NCBI GenBank assembly: GCA_002811675.1
Contig: PDIM01000004.1
Coordinates: 44,879-108,878 of the forward strand
Origin: Ichthyosporea sp. XGB-2017a
Lineage: Eukaryota > Opisthokonta > Ichthyosporea
DNA: 64,000 nucleotides
Direction of reading: 5' to 3'
Below are positions 22,431-34,135 of this stretch, one piece after another. The notes under the pieces are model-generated. The model ran no database searches. It worked only from the letters and a program-made list of their open reading frames with translations, and had not been told where the DNA came from. Position 1 is the first letter of the stretch, and the number at the start of each line of letters is the position of its first letter. The position numbers were made by a program, and so were the translations under genes.

Positions 22431-23660
22431 CTACTCCGACATCATGTCCAGAAGCTCAAGTTCCTCCAGCAGGGCGTCAGCGTGAGAAGGGTAAGTTTTC
22501 TTTAAGAACCCTCGTTCCTCTTGGCATTTGGCCTTAAACACTTCCCTCTGGTTGCTCTCCATCGCATTGCACTCTTTAAACCTTAAGAGCAACCTCAGTA
22601 AAATTTCACGACAGGTAAGCATCACCCCCAACAAAGAGCTTTCCTGCGCACGAACACAGTCATACATTTTCCCAAAAATGTTATCAACATTGGCCAGTAA
22701 CTCCTGGCTTAAAATCGATGGTTGTTGCAGAGAGAGATTCTTTAAAAGAACCAAAGATTTTGTAAGCATCTTGACTACTTCTACAGAATTCCCCTCCCCG
22801 CCCATTCTGTCTACATATTGGTTCGTCAGCGAACCGACAATATCATTACCCTTCAGGGCAATAAATGTTGCAGAAGTGTCGGCATTTTCCTGAATAATAC
22901 TCGACAAAGCATACAGGGCTTTGAGCATTACAGTTTCAGACCCCTCCTTTGAAACATTGGCCCTTAGTATAGCCAACAAGCTCGGCAACAGCTACACCAA
23001 CGAACACACATTCACCCATTAGTGCCCATATCAAGCATAGAACACGGAACACCATACAAACGAACTATAGCTTACCTCTTGACATTCTAATTGCATCTTT
23101 TCGTCGTTTGAAGCTGAAATGGCGATAACCTCGCATGCTAGTGATATTACTGTTGTTTGTGATTTCCCTTCCTTTTCAGAAAACTTTTTCAAAAGAATTC
23201 GAAAGACTGAAATCCAATCAAAGTTTTTCAAATTCATGGCATTATCGATATTGTCCACCACTTCACACAGACGTTGAAGTGAATTGATAACATCGCTATC
23301 GCTGGACACTTCTTCGGCTGAAATCTGACTGCCTTCTACACTCATCAAAGGGTGATTCTTAACTACCTCAAAACAAGCTTTGACCAAATCCATTTCGTCC
23401 ATTGTGAACGCTTTCATTGCATTCTCAAAAAAGGCACGTTTCTACAGCACACAGATAGTTATATGGCTAGTAAGTAAAACAAACCTTCGAAAATGTTATC
23501 TTCAACACGGTTAGTTGATTCTCACCTCTTCATCAATCCCCATAGTAGCCGTTTCATTGACATCCACTCCCTGTTTAATCGTCCATTGCAGAAGACCCTT
23601 CAAGTCCTTTCCTGCAAAGGGGTTTTCCTCCCCACCACCTCCATTGTGACCATCGGACAT
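22431..23660 (-). CDS. Fes1/HspBP1-type Hsp70 nucleotide exchange factor (3 exons, 353 aa)
   Basis: The exons in transcript order are 23660-23526, 23441-23076 and 22991-22431. All junctions are phase 0, with GTGAG and GTAAG donors. The N-terminus (KGLLQWTIKQGVDV) matches the start of Fes1/HspBP1 proteins, and AFFENAMKAFTMDEMDLVK fits the following helical region. The rest is armadillo-like alpha-helical repeat, with LLPSLLAILRAN and a junction of KMQLECQE to LLPSL. Fes1 and HspBP1 wrap the Hsp70 nucleotide-binding lobe and release ADP. No signal peptide is present, so the cytosolic form is likely. A Gly-rich patch follows the start (HNGGGGEEN). It is divergent from RIC8 by about 400 bp. Confidence 0.88.
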
Positions 23661-24057
23661 TATTCCTCACTATTATTCCTCACTCAATCAACCAACACTG
23701 CACTCCCCTTGTCTCCCTCGACTGGCTACAATTACCAAACACAACACAACAATGACAAACAAATCAAGCAGGCGAGTACCAGCACACACAGCACGCGTAC
23801 TCTCCGTCTAGAGTCTAGAGACCTCATTATTATAACCCGCTATAAGGCCTGACGGCTGACCCCTCCAACCCTTCTCCTCCTCCCCCTGTTTGCAGCCCTT
23901 CCTGCTAGCTGGCCTCGCTTGATTTCCCTCTTCCCTCTACCGCTGTAGATCCCGCAGTGAAGTTGCCCCGACGAGTAGCCCCACCAGAGTGTGAAGTGGC
24001 ATAAACGATATAGACTTAGAGACGTGACTGTGTAACACATTGCTGAATACTGAAACA
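23661..24057. other. Divergent promoter region, Fes1-like / RIC8
   Basis: About 400 bp between two divergent start codons. Pyrimidine-rich; no clear TATA box or other element is seen. Confidence 0.5.
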
Positions 24058-25626
24058 ATGAAGGGAGATGTAAAAATGGAGAAGTTAATGTCGGTGTTAG
24101 CCGGGGATGGGGAGTTATCACAGGCAGGGGCTCTTGAACTGTCAAGCTATGTGACGGCGATAGCACAGACTTTTAGCTGGCCTGATGTGGAGCAGAAGCA
24201 TAGATGCATAAGTATCCTTGTCGATATTATAGCAAACCATGGCGCCAATAGTGAAGCTGCTGCTGCTGTGAGTGCATGTTTAAAGATTCTCACATTCTTC
24301 TGTAGGGAAAAATCTGGCTTGGAGAAGCTTCAGAGTAGTGAAGGATTGCAGCTTCTTATGGGTGCTGTGCTGGAACACAGTGAGGATTCGAGTGGCAATG
24401 ATGTGAGTCTTGAAGCTATTAAGTGCTTAAACAATCTGCTTTTCGCAAATAGTGCCACCACGGCGTCGTTTGTTTCAGTCAAAGGGCCTCAGCGAATACT
24501 TGAGATTATTAGAAAGAGGGTGATTGAGGAAACAAGGGATGGACCTCCTTTGCTGGCAGACGGTGCTATATATTTTGCGTGCAGGTTGATGTTTATTGTG
24601 GCTGCGAGCCAAGGCGAATGTGTGCGAGAACTGACCGCTCCTGAGCATTTAAATGATTTCGTTGATTTGATAGGGGTTCTATGTGCAAGACCGGAAGCAC
24701 TGTTATCCCAGGGGAGAAAGAGCTCTCCTAGGGCTCGCAAGGTTTTTGATAGCTCTACGCCGTTGCCCCCTGTGTCCATGGCCCTTATTGAAGCTTTGAA
24801 ATGCCTTTATTGCATAATGGCTATGGGAAGTGGCGGTATCGAAGACTCCAGAAAGTGTAAAGTATTTGAGAAGCTCTCTGCACCTCTCAACAGCCTTGTC
24901 ACATCTTCAACCCACTTGTACTGGGTAAATGTGATCCATTTGCTGACAGTAGCTCCATTTTCTATTCGTTATTTGTTTGCTGGTGAAACAGATGATGGCA
25001 TATCGTCTTTTGCGATGAATTGTGTGGACTTTTATGACCACCAATGCAACTCTTCTGAAAATCAAATGGAAGGTACTGTTCCTATTTTGAGTGTCATGAG
25101 GGATTTTTCGAAAGCATGTAGACCCTACAGGAAAACACTCAGAAATATCATCTTTCCTCACCAAAAAGATGTCAAGCGACGGCCTGAAGAGAGAAAAAAC
25201 CGTGGTGCGCCATTCGTGAAAAGCATGACTTCATCCACGCTGGAGATAAAGCTGGTTGCAACAGACTTACTCTTCGTTTTGTGTAAAGAAGATGCAAATG
25301 TGCTTGTAAGGAGGACTGGATTTGGAAATGCTGCAGGCTTTCTTGCAGAGCATGGGCTTTTGTCACCGGCCCAAGAAATTGACACCCAGAGTGGCGAGGG
25401 AAACTATTCTGATGCGTCAATGGAATCCGAGGATGGGGGTGAGGGAGACATGAATCCAGTGACTGCGTGTACCTCCAAACCAGATGAAGAAAATCAAGAA
25501 ATGACTTACGAAGAAAAGGAGGCGGAGGCTCAGAAAGTTATGGACATGCTTGAGAGGCTGGAATCTCTCGGTGTCATGCGCGCTGTAGCCTTAGACGAGA
25601 ATAATAACATTAAGGAACTGAAGTAG
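24058..25626 (+). CDS. RIC8: RIC8/synembryn, G-alpha chaperone and exchange factor (522 aa)
   Basis: RIC8 proteins fold heterotrimeric G-protein alpha subunits and act on them as non-receptor exchange factors. The single ORF is helical armadillo-like repeat throughout. Near the C-terminus it has LVATDLLFVLCKEDANVLV followed by RTGFGNAAGFLAEHGLL, the most conserved stretch of the family (LLFVLCKE...TGYGNAAG). Around residues 120-145 it has EAIKCLNNLLFANSAT, like the EAxKCLCNLVFNS segment of RIC8. The first ATG, at 24058, is taken as start; the frame extends 6 codons upstream without ATG. The tail is acidic (about residues 445-520). Length fits the family (about 480-560 aa). It implies active G-alpha signalling in this organism. 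Confidence 0.9.
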   Translation: MKGDVKMEKLMSVLAGDGELSQAGALELSSYVTAIAQTFSWPDVEQKHRCISILVDIIANHGANSEAAAAVSACLKILTFFCREKSGLEKLQSSEGLQLLMGAVLEHSEDSSGNDVSLEAIKCLNNLLFANSATTASFVSVKGPQRILEIIRKRVIEETRDGPPLLADGAIYFACRLMFIVAASQGECVRELTAPEHLNDFVDLIGVLCARPEALLSQGRKSSPRARKVFDSSTPLPPVSMALIEALKCLYCIMAMGSGGIEDSRKCKVFEKLSAPLNSLVTSSTHLYWVNVIHLLTVAPFSIRYLFAGETDDGISSFAMNCVDFYDHQCNSSENQMEGTVPILSVMRDFSKACRPYRKTLRNIIFPHQKDVKRRPEERKNRGAPFVKSMTSSTLEIKLVATDLLFVLCKEDANVLVRRTGFGNAAGFLAEHGLLSPAQEIDTQSGEGNYSDASMESEDGGEGDMNPVTACTSKPDEENQEMTYEEKEAEAQKVMDMLERLESLGVMRAVALDENNNIKELK

Positions 25627-26167
25627 AATGTGCACAGCACACCAGATGGCTGACATACACTATTGTATCAATAAATAAAAGTAGACTGCTTGCGCCACCG
25701 CTCCATATTCTTATCGCGAATCGCGATACGCCATCTATGAAGCACGCAATTCAGAACCGAATAGCGAACAATCAAAGCACACGAGACCATAGAAGGATGT
25801 TCTTGGCTTGTGCTAAACTTGAAAGAAATGAATGAACCTTCTGTGCAAAGCATTTCCTCGTTCATGTATCACTTATAAATCACTTGCATCCATGTCAAGG
25901 ACCCCCTCTAACTCCCAAGTCCCTGGGCCCTAACCCTTCTGCCCTGCTGGTACGTAAGGAGCGGCGGTAACTCAGCTTCCTCTCCCTAACGTGTTGCATT
26001 TTTGCATAATGTTGGATTTGTTCGGGAAGTGTCTCCTATAGATTGTGTTTTTTTTTTTTCTTTTCTTTTTTGCGTTTGGTAATCTTTCCTTGTTCTTTAT
26101 TTGAAAACCAATAGTGGATATTTATTACGCCCTTTCTACTACATCAACCCTTCTTTATGTTTGAGTC
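25627..26167. other. Intergenic between RIC8 and CSC1-like gene
   Basis: Contains the RIC8 poly(A) signal and a T-rich tract near 26050, probably part of the CSC1-like promoter. No gene is seen. Confidence 0.5.
25670..25675 (+). terminator. Poly(A) signal AATAAA, RIC8
   Basis: AATAAATAAA, 44 nt after the RIC8 stop. Confidence 0.65.
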
Positions 26168-28678
26168 ATGTCAAAGTGTTTGAATACCACATATAACCCC
26201 CAAGCAGGGCGAATGGATTTATCTGATGGCGGTATTATGTTTTCCCTACAGCTGAGTTTGCTTGTTTACTTCATAGCATTGCTTACCTTTTGGATATTAA
26301 GAAGATCTTCGCGACACTCTACTGCCGCACCGGAGATGGAAGTTCCAGGTCTATCTGGGTCTTCTTCTTCAAGTCATATGGGGTTGAGTGAGGAAGACAG
26401 TCTCCTGCCTAGGTCTGGGCAAGCATCAGGCGGGATGAGCGAGGAAATAGAGCATCGAAGAGGATGGTTTGAGGCTCGTGGCTCTGCAGAGTACACTCCT
26501 TCGTCATCACCCGTGCGGGATGGGGCTGTAGAGGGCAGGGAACAAGATGAATTTGCTCGTGACAATAGCCAAACTCGCATTGATGGAAGCTCAGGAGCAA
26601 AGCTTCCGTCCACAGGACCACAATCGTCTTCAGGCTGCTGTAGTGCACCATTTGGACTGTTTGGCTGGATGGGTGCGACCCTAAGAATATCTGATGCTGA
26701 GATTCAGACAAAATGTGGTGTAGACGCCGTTCTTTATTTAAAATTTCAAGTGATTCTAATGCAGCTAACGGGGATCATGACATTGTTTTCGGTGGGCCTC
26801 ATTATCCCATTGAATGTGTCTGGTGGGGAGCACTATCATAACATGGCTTCAACCACCATCACAAATCTGAATCCAACTAGCTGGAAAATGTGGGTGCAAA
26901 CTGGTTTCTTCATTCTTTACTCTGTTCTCGGATGGCTTTTTTTTACAAACTTTATCAGGATAGTTGGTCGAATATATACCAATTCGACGAAGAAAACATT
27001 ACCCACTACTTTGATGATTTCAAACATGCCAACGACGGTTTGTGATCCTGATCTTGTGCGAAAACATTTCGAGTCTCTCTACCGAGGTGTGGAAATTGCA
27101 GATGTCCGTCTTGTTCCCGACGTTGACAGATTGAGTGTCCTCCATCAAAAGAAAATACAAGCTGAGCATAAACTTGAACGGTATGAAACGATATTCTCTC
27201 ACACTGGAAGAAGACCTCAAATTAACATCAGTTCACCCATGAACTGGTGTGACGGGAATTGGGCGTGCTGCTTTTGCTGCTGTACTGCCCTTTGTGGAAA
27301 GCGGGTAGACGCTATTGAGTATTATGACGATCGAAGCGAACACTACTGTCGCAAATTTGAGGCAATACTTGATAAAGAATTGGAATTAATTGGAGTTGCT
27401 TTCGTGACTTTTAAGCATCGTGCAGATTTTCTCAGAGCGTATCGTGATAGCCATTCCAGTGTGCCTAGAATTTCACACCTGTCTTCTCATTTGGGTTCGG
27501 ACCAATGGATTGTCAGTGTCGCCCCAGCTCCTACTGATGTTGTTTGGACTCATTTGAAAGATGACCATGTATACTGGTATGCACGCTTCTTTTTGGTGAA
27601 TTTTATGTTACTTATTGTACTGTTATTTTGGACCACTCCTGTTGCCATTCTATCAGCTTTGGGCCCCCTCAAGCAAGCGGACATTTTTAGTGGCGTGTCA
27701 CAGTATATTGCAAAAAGTCCCTTTCTAACAGCCTACCTTCCCACCTTGATGATGTGGCTTCTTACTTTGCTCTTGCCATGGATTGTCGCTGCTTCGTCAC
27801 TTCTGGAATTTCACCACGCTAAATCGCGAATGGAGCTCTCTGTTGTGCGCAAAAGCTATGCTTATTACATACTTAATGTTATCATTCTCCCTTCCTTCTT
27901 TATGACAAGTGTGGATGCAATCCTCAGACTTTCAAAAGACAAGGAAGAATTTATTGGAAAATTTGAGTGTGTCTTTTTAGCAAATAATGGGGCCTTTTTC
28001 GTAAACTATCTAATCATTGCCTCATTTATTGGTAACTCATTTGAACTGCTAAGACTTCCTGAAATTATCTTGTTCAAAATATATTCTTTTGGGGCCTATA
28101 CAGCCAAGGAAAAGTTTGAAGCTTTTAAGAGTGCGTCATTTTCGTTTTATTATGGACGTGAATATTCTTATTTACTCTGTATTTTTTGTATGGTAATGGT
28201 TTTTAGCACCACGTGTCCATTGGTCGTTCCTGGTGGATTCGTTTACTTCACAGTAAAGCATGTCGTAGACAAGTACAATTTGTACAACGTTCGACTTCAT
28301 GAGTACGAGAGCGATGGGTCAATTGTCAATACTGTATCAAACCAATATTTGACCTCCATGCTTGTCTCCCAGATTATGTTTCTCGGGCTTTATACTGCGA
28401 AGTTGGGGTCTGATAGCCTCCAAACATTCCTTGTGGCATGTGTTGTTGTCCTCAATGCTTTGTTTATGATTGGCAAGCGATTTAAACTGAAAAAAATTAA
28501 CGCGTATGATGAAGAAATTGCACACGCGGATGGTGATGCTACCCCATTAGACCCTGAAAGTGATCCATTGAATGACTCCCAGCCGCCAGCACAACACACA
28601 CCGTACCTCCCTTCCATTTTGCAAGACTATAGAACGTTGAATAACCCAAGCTCCTCTAGCCGGGGTGCTATTTCATAA
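26168..28678 (+). CDS. CSC1/OSCA/TMEM63-type mechano- or osmosensitive cation channel (836 aa)
   Basis: This is a single-exon membrane protein of the calcium-permeable stress-gated channel family (Pfam RSN1_TM, PHM7_cyt, RSN1_7TM). One TM segment (LSLLVYFIALLTFWILRR) is followed by a cytosolic Ser-rich stretch (about 50-160), then two more TMs (FQVILMQLTGIMTLFSVGLI and GFFILYSVLGWLFFTNF). The cytosolic domain opens with TTLMISNMPTTV, the RRM-like start in this family, and has a Cys cluster (WACCFCCCTALCGK) at about 360-375 that may be palmitoylated. From about residue 475 there are several TM segments of the pore region. The C-tail is Pro/Asp-rich. Family members gate cations under osmotic or mechanical stress at the plasma membrane or in endomembranes. 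The start is the first ATG in frame. Confidence 0.92.
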   Translation: MSKCLNTTYNPQAGRMDLSDGGIMFSLQLSLLVYFIALLTFWILRRSSRHSTAAPEMEVPGLSGSSSSSHMGLSEEDSLLPRSGQASGGMSEEIEHRRGWFEARGSAEYTPSSSPVRDGAVEGREQDEFARDNSQTRIDGSSGAKLPSTGPQSSSGCCSAPFGLFGWMGATLRISDAEIQTKCGVDAVLYLKFQVILMQLTGIMTLFSVGLIIPLNVSGGEHYHNMASTTITNLNPTSWKMWVQTGFFILYSVLGWLFFTNFIRIVGRIYTNSTKKTLPTTLMISNMPTTVCDPDLVRKHFESLYRGVEIADVRLVPDVDRLSVLHQKKIQAEHKLERYETIFSHTGRRPQINISSPMNWCDGNWACCFCCCTALCGKRVDAIEYYDDRSEHYCRKFEAILDKELELIGVAFVTFKHRADFLRAYRDSHSSVPRISHLSSHLGSDQWIVSVAPAPTDVVWTHLKDDHVYWYARFFLVNFMLLIVLLFWTTPVAILSALGPLKQADIFSGVSQYIAKSPFLTAYLPTLMMWLLTLLLPWIVAASSLLEFHHAKSRMELSVVRKSYAYYILNVIILPSFFMTSVDAILRLSKDKEEFIGKFECVFLANNGAFFVNYLIIASFIGNSFELLRLPEIILFKIYSFGAYTAKEKFEAFKSASFSFYYGREYSYLLCIFCMVMVFSTTCPLVVPGGFVYFTVKHVVDKYNLYNVRLHEYESDGSIVNTVSNQYLTSMLVSQIMFLGLYTAKLGSDSLQTFLVACVVVLNALFMIGKRFKLKKINAYDEEIAHADGDATPLDPESDPLNDSQPPAQHTPYLPSILQDYRTLNNPSSSSRGAIS

Positions 28679-28761
28679 CGCTGTTTCCATAAAGAACATA
28701 GCGTTCCTCAAGACACACTGGATGTGTCTGAAATACAGGGTTAATATTTATTTTAAACCAA

Positions 28762-28767
28762 AATAAA
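28762..28767 (+). terminator. Poly(A) signal AATAAA, CSC1-like gene
   Basis: AATAAA 83 nt after the stop at 28678. Confidence 0.6.
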
Positions 28768-28971
28768 AAACTGTCTCCGTTGCAAAATGGCGGGAAAGGG
28801 TGAATGGAATGCAGTGTGTTCGAATTCTGTGATCGAGTTATCTATGGGAATCCCCCATACATAAGGGCTATTGTTTTGACCCTACCCCTACACCTCAATC
28901 CCCTATTATTTGTTATACCCTAGGCCCCCCTCCTCTGGTCCTCGCTCCTTGGGTCCTCCCTGCAGTGTTTT

Positions 28972-28989
28972 CCTCCTCCTCCTCCTCCT
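28972..28989. repeat. CCT/TCC microsatellite
   Basis: About six tandem CCT triplets, 150 bp upstream of the CENP-C start. Confidence 0.75.
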
Positions 28990-29142
28990 GGGTGCACCTA
29001 CTCCAAGCTAAGTCTGAGTCCTGGATCCCATTGCATTGCATTGATCATTGATTAAGTGAAGCAAGCCTTTACTCCTCCACCTGGGAACCACTCACTCACA
29101 CAGACACCCAAGGAGCTCTTTATTATCCCACAAACCAAAATC

Positions 29143-31187
29143 ATGCCCACAAGTGTAAGTTCGTGCTCAAGGGGATTATTCTCTGTTCTCGTTTGTAGCA
29201 GTGTTGCTAACTTTGTTTTGTTCTCTTTTTGTAGAGTGAAAAAAGGGCTACGCGAAGATCTGGGGCCGCTTTTCTTGATGTTGGCCTCGTTGGTCGGAAA
29301 ACTGGTGTAAAACTGAATCGAACTGTGTTAAAAGACGATGACGAAATGGACAATGTGGATGACTTTTTTGTCGTAACGGGTGACGAAAAGTACGATCGTA
29401 GCAAAAGTAATTCGGAGCGAAACTATATGTATTTTACGGGTGCTGAAGAACCAAAAATAGCGACACCGAAAGCTAGTGTCAAAACCGCCGAAAAGAACAA
29501 GAAAGATTCTGGTCGCCTAAGAAGATCTCGTTCGAGTAGCGAAATCGAAGTAAGCGACTCAAAAGTTGAAAAAGAATACGAGGGCGAGGTGAGAAATGCA
29601 TGGTGGAAAGAATCGGAAGCTGTGGACAGTACTGAAACTATAGAAAGAGCAGAATCCCCACTAGTGAACAACTACGAGGCTGATCTTGACGCGGACATTG
29701 ACGCGCAGGCTTTTTTTCGCTTTGACGCTCTTGACGATAGCAATGTAAACGCCCCAGGGAAAACTTCGGTCGCAACTGCGGAGACAACGCAAGCTGAGTT
29801 GCCTGAGGAAAGCCGCACGGGTTCTTTGAAAGCCACCCCATTGTCAAAGAAGCGTGAAAAGTCATGGACGCCAAAACCCAGTGAAAGCAGAAGGAAGGCA
29901 AATGAGGATGCAATACCAGAAAGCGAAGATACCGGTAGCCCTGTGAAAACTACAAAACGACAGGGCAAGCGATCAAAACAAGTGATAGAAGACCAACAGA
30001 GTGACGTAGATAAAGCAGACGAAAATGAAGGCGGAAAGCAAAGACGAGGAAGATCAACATCAAGGCACTTAAATGATGATGATAACACTTGTGAGGAAAG
30101 TACTGATAAACCAAAACCAACGAAGAAAAAGAGGGGCCGTACTGACAAAGAGGATGAAAAGGATGATACTGGAGCCTCTGCGAAAAGCTCAAAAAGGAAA
30201 CCTTTAAAGCGCAAAACAATTTCAGAAAAGTCTTATGAAGAAAGCGAGCCCGAGGTGGATTTGGGCAATGTCTATGAAATTCCTGTAACTTTGGAAAAAG
30301 GAAAAAGCGCGAAACAGAAGTCAAAGAAATCTAGTAAAATTGGTGAAATTGGCTCGAAATCGCCTGGCTCTCCAATATCTAATAGAAGAGGCCGAAAAAG
30401 GACGGTGAAAGGCTATGAAGAAATCGTCCACGATGAGCACAATGAAAGTGAAGTCGGGCCTCCAGGTGGAGTTAGGAAAAGTATGCGCACTAAACGTAAG
30501 CCTTTGGCCTATTGGAGATGCGAACGTTTGGTGACTGACCTTCAAGGTGTGAAAAGTGTTGTGACCGTCCCCGAAGATGAAAACTGTCTTGATGCTGCCT
30601 TGAAGGGCAGTAAGCGAAAGAGAGCGAGAAAGCCGAGAGCATCAAAAGCCAAACCGTCAAAAAAAGGCAGTGAAGACGAGGACAATAGTGATGAAGACTT
30701 GTCTTCTGATGAAAAGCCCCTCACTGCTTCAAATTTCCCACAAATGAATGGCATAATAATCCCTGAACTTCCTGATGTTGGGCTTTTGAAAAAACATCAA
30801 TACGCAAAGATTGATAAGCTTGAAGTGCAGACTCATGACGAAGATGGAAATGAACTTAGTAAATGCACCGTGTTCACAACAATAGATACCTGCAAAGGCA
30901 AGGTAAGAGGAGATGTGGAAGTGGGAAGAAGCTTTGGACTAAAGGATGTTTTTTCTTCTGGGGTCTTATACCTGAAACCTGATGGTTGCAAGCAAATGCA
31001 GAATACAAAAAGTCAGTGGCTTTTGCTTTTCCCCATAGATGGTGTATGTTCTGTTACAGCGGAAGAGGAAACGTTTACTGTCGCTTCTGGCTGTCACGTG
31101 AGAATTCCTCCGTTTACGAATTACTCCATTCAGAACTTATCGGAAGATGTAGAAGCACGCTTTCACTTCTGTGGCATTAAAGAATAA
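29143..31187 (+). CDS. MIF2: CENP-C/Mif2 inner-kinetochore protein (2 exons, 654 aa)
   Basis: CENP-C binds the CENP-A nucleosome and links it to the outer kinetochore. Exon 1 has only 12 coding nt (29143-29154, MPTS); an 80-nt intron with a GTAAGT donor and TTTTTGTAG acceptor leads to exon 2 (29235-31187). The joined N-terminus contains FLDVGLVGRKTGVKLN and DDDEMDNVDDFF, matching the Mif2 N-terminal signature (GRKTG then acidic xMDDFF). The middle (about 100-410) is Lys/Ser/Glu-rich and disordered. The CENP-C motif lies at about 415-433 (MRTKRKPLAYWRCERL), with the basic RxKRxPxxYW core that contacts the nucleosome. The C-terminus is the Mif2/CENP-C cupin dimerisation domain (from about SGVLYLKPDGCKQ to RFHFCG). 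The next gene is CDC14, but no operon is implied. Confidence 0.93.
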
Positions 31188-31304
31188 TGGCGCACCTCTT
31201 TCTTTGAAATGACGTACCAAACTACCCATACAACCCACCAATATCACAAGTCTGACTGTAGACAGCACCTTTTTTATGTTTTAATGTCTTTAAACGTGGT
31301 TATG

Positions 31305-31310
31305 AATAAA
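31305..31310 (+). terminator. Poly(A) signal AATAAA, CENP-C gene
   Basis: AATAAA 118 nt after the stop at 31187. Confidence 0.6.
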
Positions 31311-31914
31311 TATCTAACCCATAATGACTTTTTTTAATATCCGAAAATTGATGTTTATGCTTACAAAGAGAAGAATACCCAAGTTCACAAACCACTTGTG
31401 TAAGATGTGTTAAAATTGGTTAAAATTGGATCTACGCTTGCTCTTTTTGCTAAATGCAATATTGGACAGCTGGCAATGTTTTACAGAACAAAAGCTCTGG
31501 CGTGGTTTCGAAAGACATGCGACTGTTTCGGTGAGCAAACATGAACTACTAAACTTGGGTCTTGCTGATGACTTGAAAGTTAAGCTCACAGTCCCAACTC
31601 CCACTGTACATGCAGTCCAGAGGGCAGAGAGCCCTTCGCATCTTGTAGCCTGTGAGGTTTCAGAGTCGAGTGCTCGTAGCTAGACGTTATCTTTACCCTA
31701 AACCACACTTCAAGTTACTGTAACATATAATTATCAGTTATCGCCCTACACGGCACCCCAAATTATTCACTATAGATATTCTGGTTGTGCCAGAACTATT
31801 TATCTTCTATTTATATCCAAATGAATGGCTCCCCGAGCACTATTCGCATGGACATGGCCTACATAATCAGAGACCGCACTAGAGAGAGGCTGTCAAGATA
31901 CCATTATAATTCCC

Positions 31915-31970
31915 AATAACAATAACAATAACAAACATAATAACAACAATAATAACAATAAGAATAACAA
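31915..31970. repeat. AATAAC/AAT imperfect microsatellite
   Basis: Interrupted tandem AATAAC and AAT units over 56 bp in the CDC14 upstream region. Confidence 0.75.
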
Positions 31971-32325
31971 TGAAATTGGGAAGACATGTGCAACACAGTT
32001 AGTGTAACTGTCCTGTCGAAGTGTTATTGTTGTTAAGAGTTATACGCTAGTGCAAATCTAACTTCGCAGTAGAATATTTTGAATGAGTATACCGGACACA
32101 AGGAAGAATATCTCCCTAAAGAATCAGACCACCGAAAGCAAAAGTACAAAACCACATTATCGTTCCTTCGATTATCCTTTGCCTTTGCACCCATCCTCTC
32201 GTGATAATAACTTCAGCCAAAGGGATTTAAACAACCTATCTTGCTGTTGTCCTATTTTTACTTTACTTTGACTTTCAGTTTTGCCCATATCACAGTACAT
32301 ATTTCAGCACTGTTTTTCTTCGAAG

Positions 32326-34135
32326 ATGGCAAAACAAGGAAATGGGCCAGTGGATCCAGACTACATTGAGATTATCAAGGACAGGCTCTACTTTGCATGC
32401 CAGAAGACAACTCCAAAGACACATCCTGATGTGCATTATTTCAGCACAGATACAGAGGTAAGTAGTTCTTTCGACCATAGCCTCCTCCTTATTGTGTAAA
32501 GTATACCTTTAGTTTCTCATCAAGACTACTATTTGATATCCCATCTATGAAACACAGTACACGTATCAAAGCTTCTACGATGATTTTGGACCTCTCAATC
32601 TAGGCATGCTCTATCGCTACTGTCGTATGATCGAGAAGAAGCTTATTATGCCTAACCTACATCGTAAAATACTGGTGCATTACTGCAAGGGAAATGCTCG
32701 GGCGCGAACCAACGCCATTTTTCTCATTGCCTCTTATGCGGTACTGTACCTGGACTGGTCCCCAGATAAGATGTATAAGGAGTTTATCAAGCTCCAGCTG
32801 CCGCTTGTTCCGTTTAGAGACGCTTCCTTTGGACCTTCTATTTATAATTTAGGAATGATTGATGTTCTCAAAGGACTACTCAAGGCAAAGTCCTGTGGGT
32901 TCTTGAACTTCAACAACTTCTCGCTTGATGAATATCAATATTACGAAAGGGTAGAGAATGGGGACTTTAACTGGATTATACCTGGCCAGTTTCTCGCTTT
33001 TAGTGGCCCTCATGGAACAAGATCTTACGCCAATGGCTACTCGCTATTTACCCCGGAAGACTACATTCCGTATTTCAAGTCTAACGGAATCAAAGCTGTT
33101 ATTCGTTTGAACAAGAAAATGTACGACAAGCGACAATTCACGTCCCATGGGATTAAACATTATGATATGTTTTTTGTGGACGGAAGCAACCCGACACAGG
33201 CCATCGTGGAAAATTTCCTTCAGGTGTGTCAGCATGAGTTGTTGGATTTAGGCGGTGCTGTAGCAGTCCACTGCAAGGCCGGGCTTGGCCGCACAGGGAC
33301 TCTCCTTGGGTGTTATATGATGAAACATTTTAAATTTACCGCCCCAGAAGCGATTGCCTGGCTGAGAGTGTGTAGACCAGGCTCTGTAATAGGTCCGCAA
33401 CAGTTATTCCTGGAGGAGCAGCAAGCAAAGATGTGGCGAGCGGGAGAAAGTATGCAGACAAGGTCTGTTAGTGTTTCTACGAGAACGAAGCAAGAGATGG
33501 TGAGCCTTCAAAGTAGCCTTTCCTCCACCAAAAAGAAATCACAAGAAAGTAAAGACCTTGTAAGACCAAAATCGGTCAAGTTTTCGGGTAGTGTTCGAAC
33601 AGCTGCGGAAAGCGAAGAGATGCTGACAGACTCTTTGCAAGGAGTTAAGATAATTGCACCCCGTGGCCATCACCATATTGCACTCACGCGGTCCGCCACC
33701 TCTTCCGGACTCATGACAACAAAAAGTTCCTCAAACGCATCCTCTGACCATTCCATGAATGATATCAACCTCAGTAACCGACCCACATCGCAGGGAGCGG
33801 GTCTCCTTGCGCGAAAGTCCCGTAATCTTACTTCGGCATCCAATGCACCTTCTCAGTGCAACTTTAACGCACGAAGTGTTGATGATGGTAGGGACAGCTT
33901 TCTAAAAGGAGCAGTGAACCATCGAAACCTGCCCATCCACGGGTCCTCGGCAACACTCACACGCACTGGTTCTGTAGTAGAAAATCGACTAAACGCCACA
34001 ATTGGTTGTGTGTCGGGGGTGCGTATGACTCGTGCAAGCACTCTCCGTGCAAAGAGTGCACATAGTCGGGGACGCAATGCTATTTCTTCTTCGGACTCGT
34101 TATCCATTGTTGGTCGGTCAGGGGGGAGAAAATGA
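32326..34135 (+). CDS. CDC14: CDC14 dual-specificity phosphatase (2 exons, 569 aa)
   Basis: CDC14 reverses CDK phosphorylation at mitotic exit and cytokinesis. The exons are 32326-32457 and 32558-34135, with a GTAAGT donor and phase 0 junction. The N-terminal half-domain contains YTYQSFYDDFGPLNLG and VHYCKGNARARTNA, typical of the CDC14 A-domain. The catalytic B-domain has the P-loop VHCKAGLGRTGT (Cys at about 281), then IAWLRVCRPGSVIGPQQLFL, a near-invariant CDC14 block that recognises pSer-Pro. The C-terminal 210 residues are a Ser/Thr/Arg-rich disordered tail, as in fungal CDC14, probably a site of localisation and kinase control. The phosphatase domains are complete, with no missing residues. 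Confidence 0.97.

Larger units (their letters stand above)
28679..29142. other. Intergenic between CSC1-like gene and CENP-C gene
   Basis: Contains the CSC1 poly(A) signal and a CCT microsatellite. No gene is seen. Confidence 0.5.
31188..32325. other. Intergenic between CENP-C and CDC14
   Basis: Contains the CENP-C poly(A) signal and an AAT/AAC microsatellite. The open frames at 31410-31683 start at TTG or are unsupported. An ATG-started 62-codon frame at 32083 lies in the CDC14 leader and could be an upstream ORF, but nothing supports it. Confidence 0.5.
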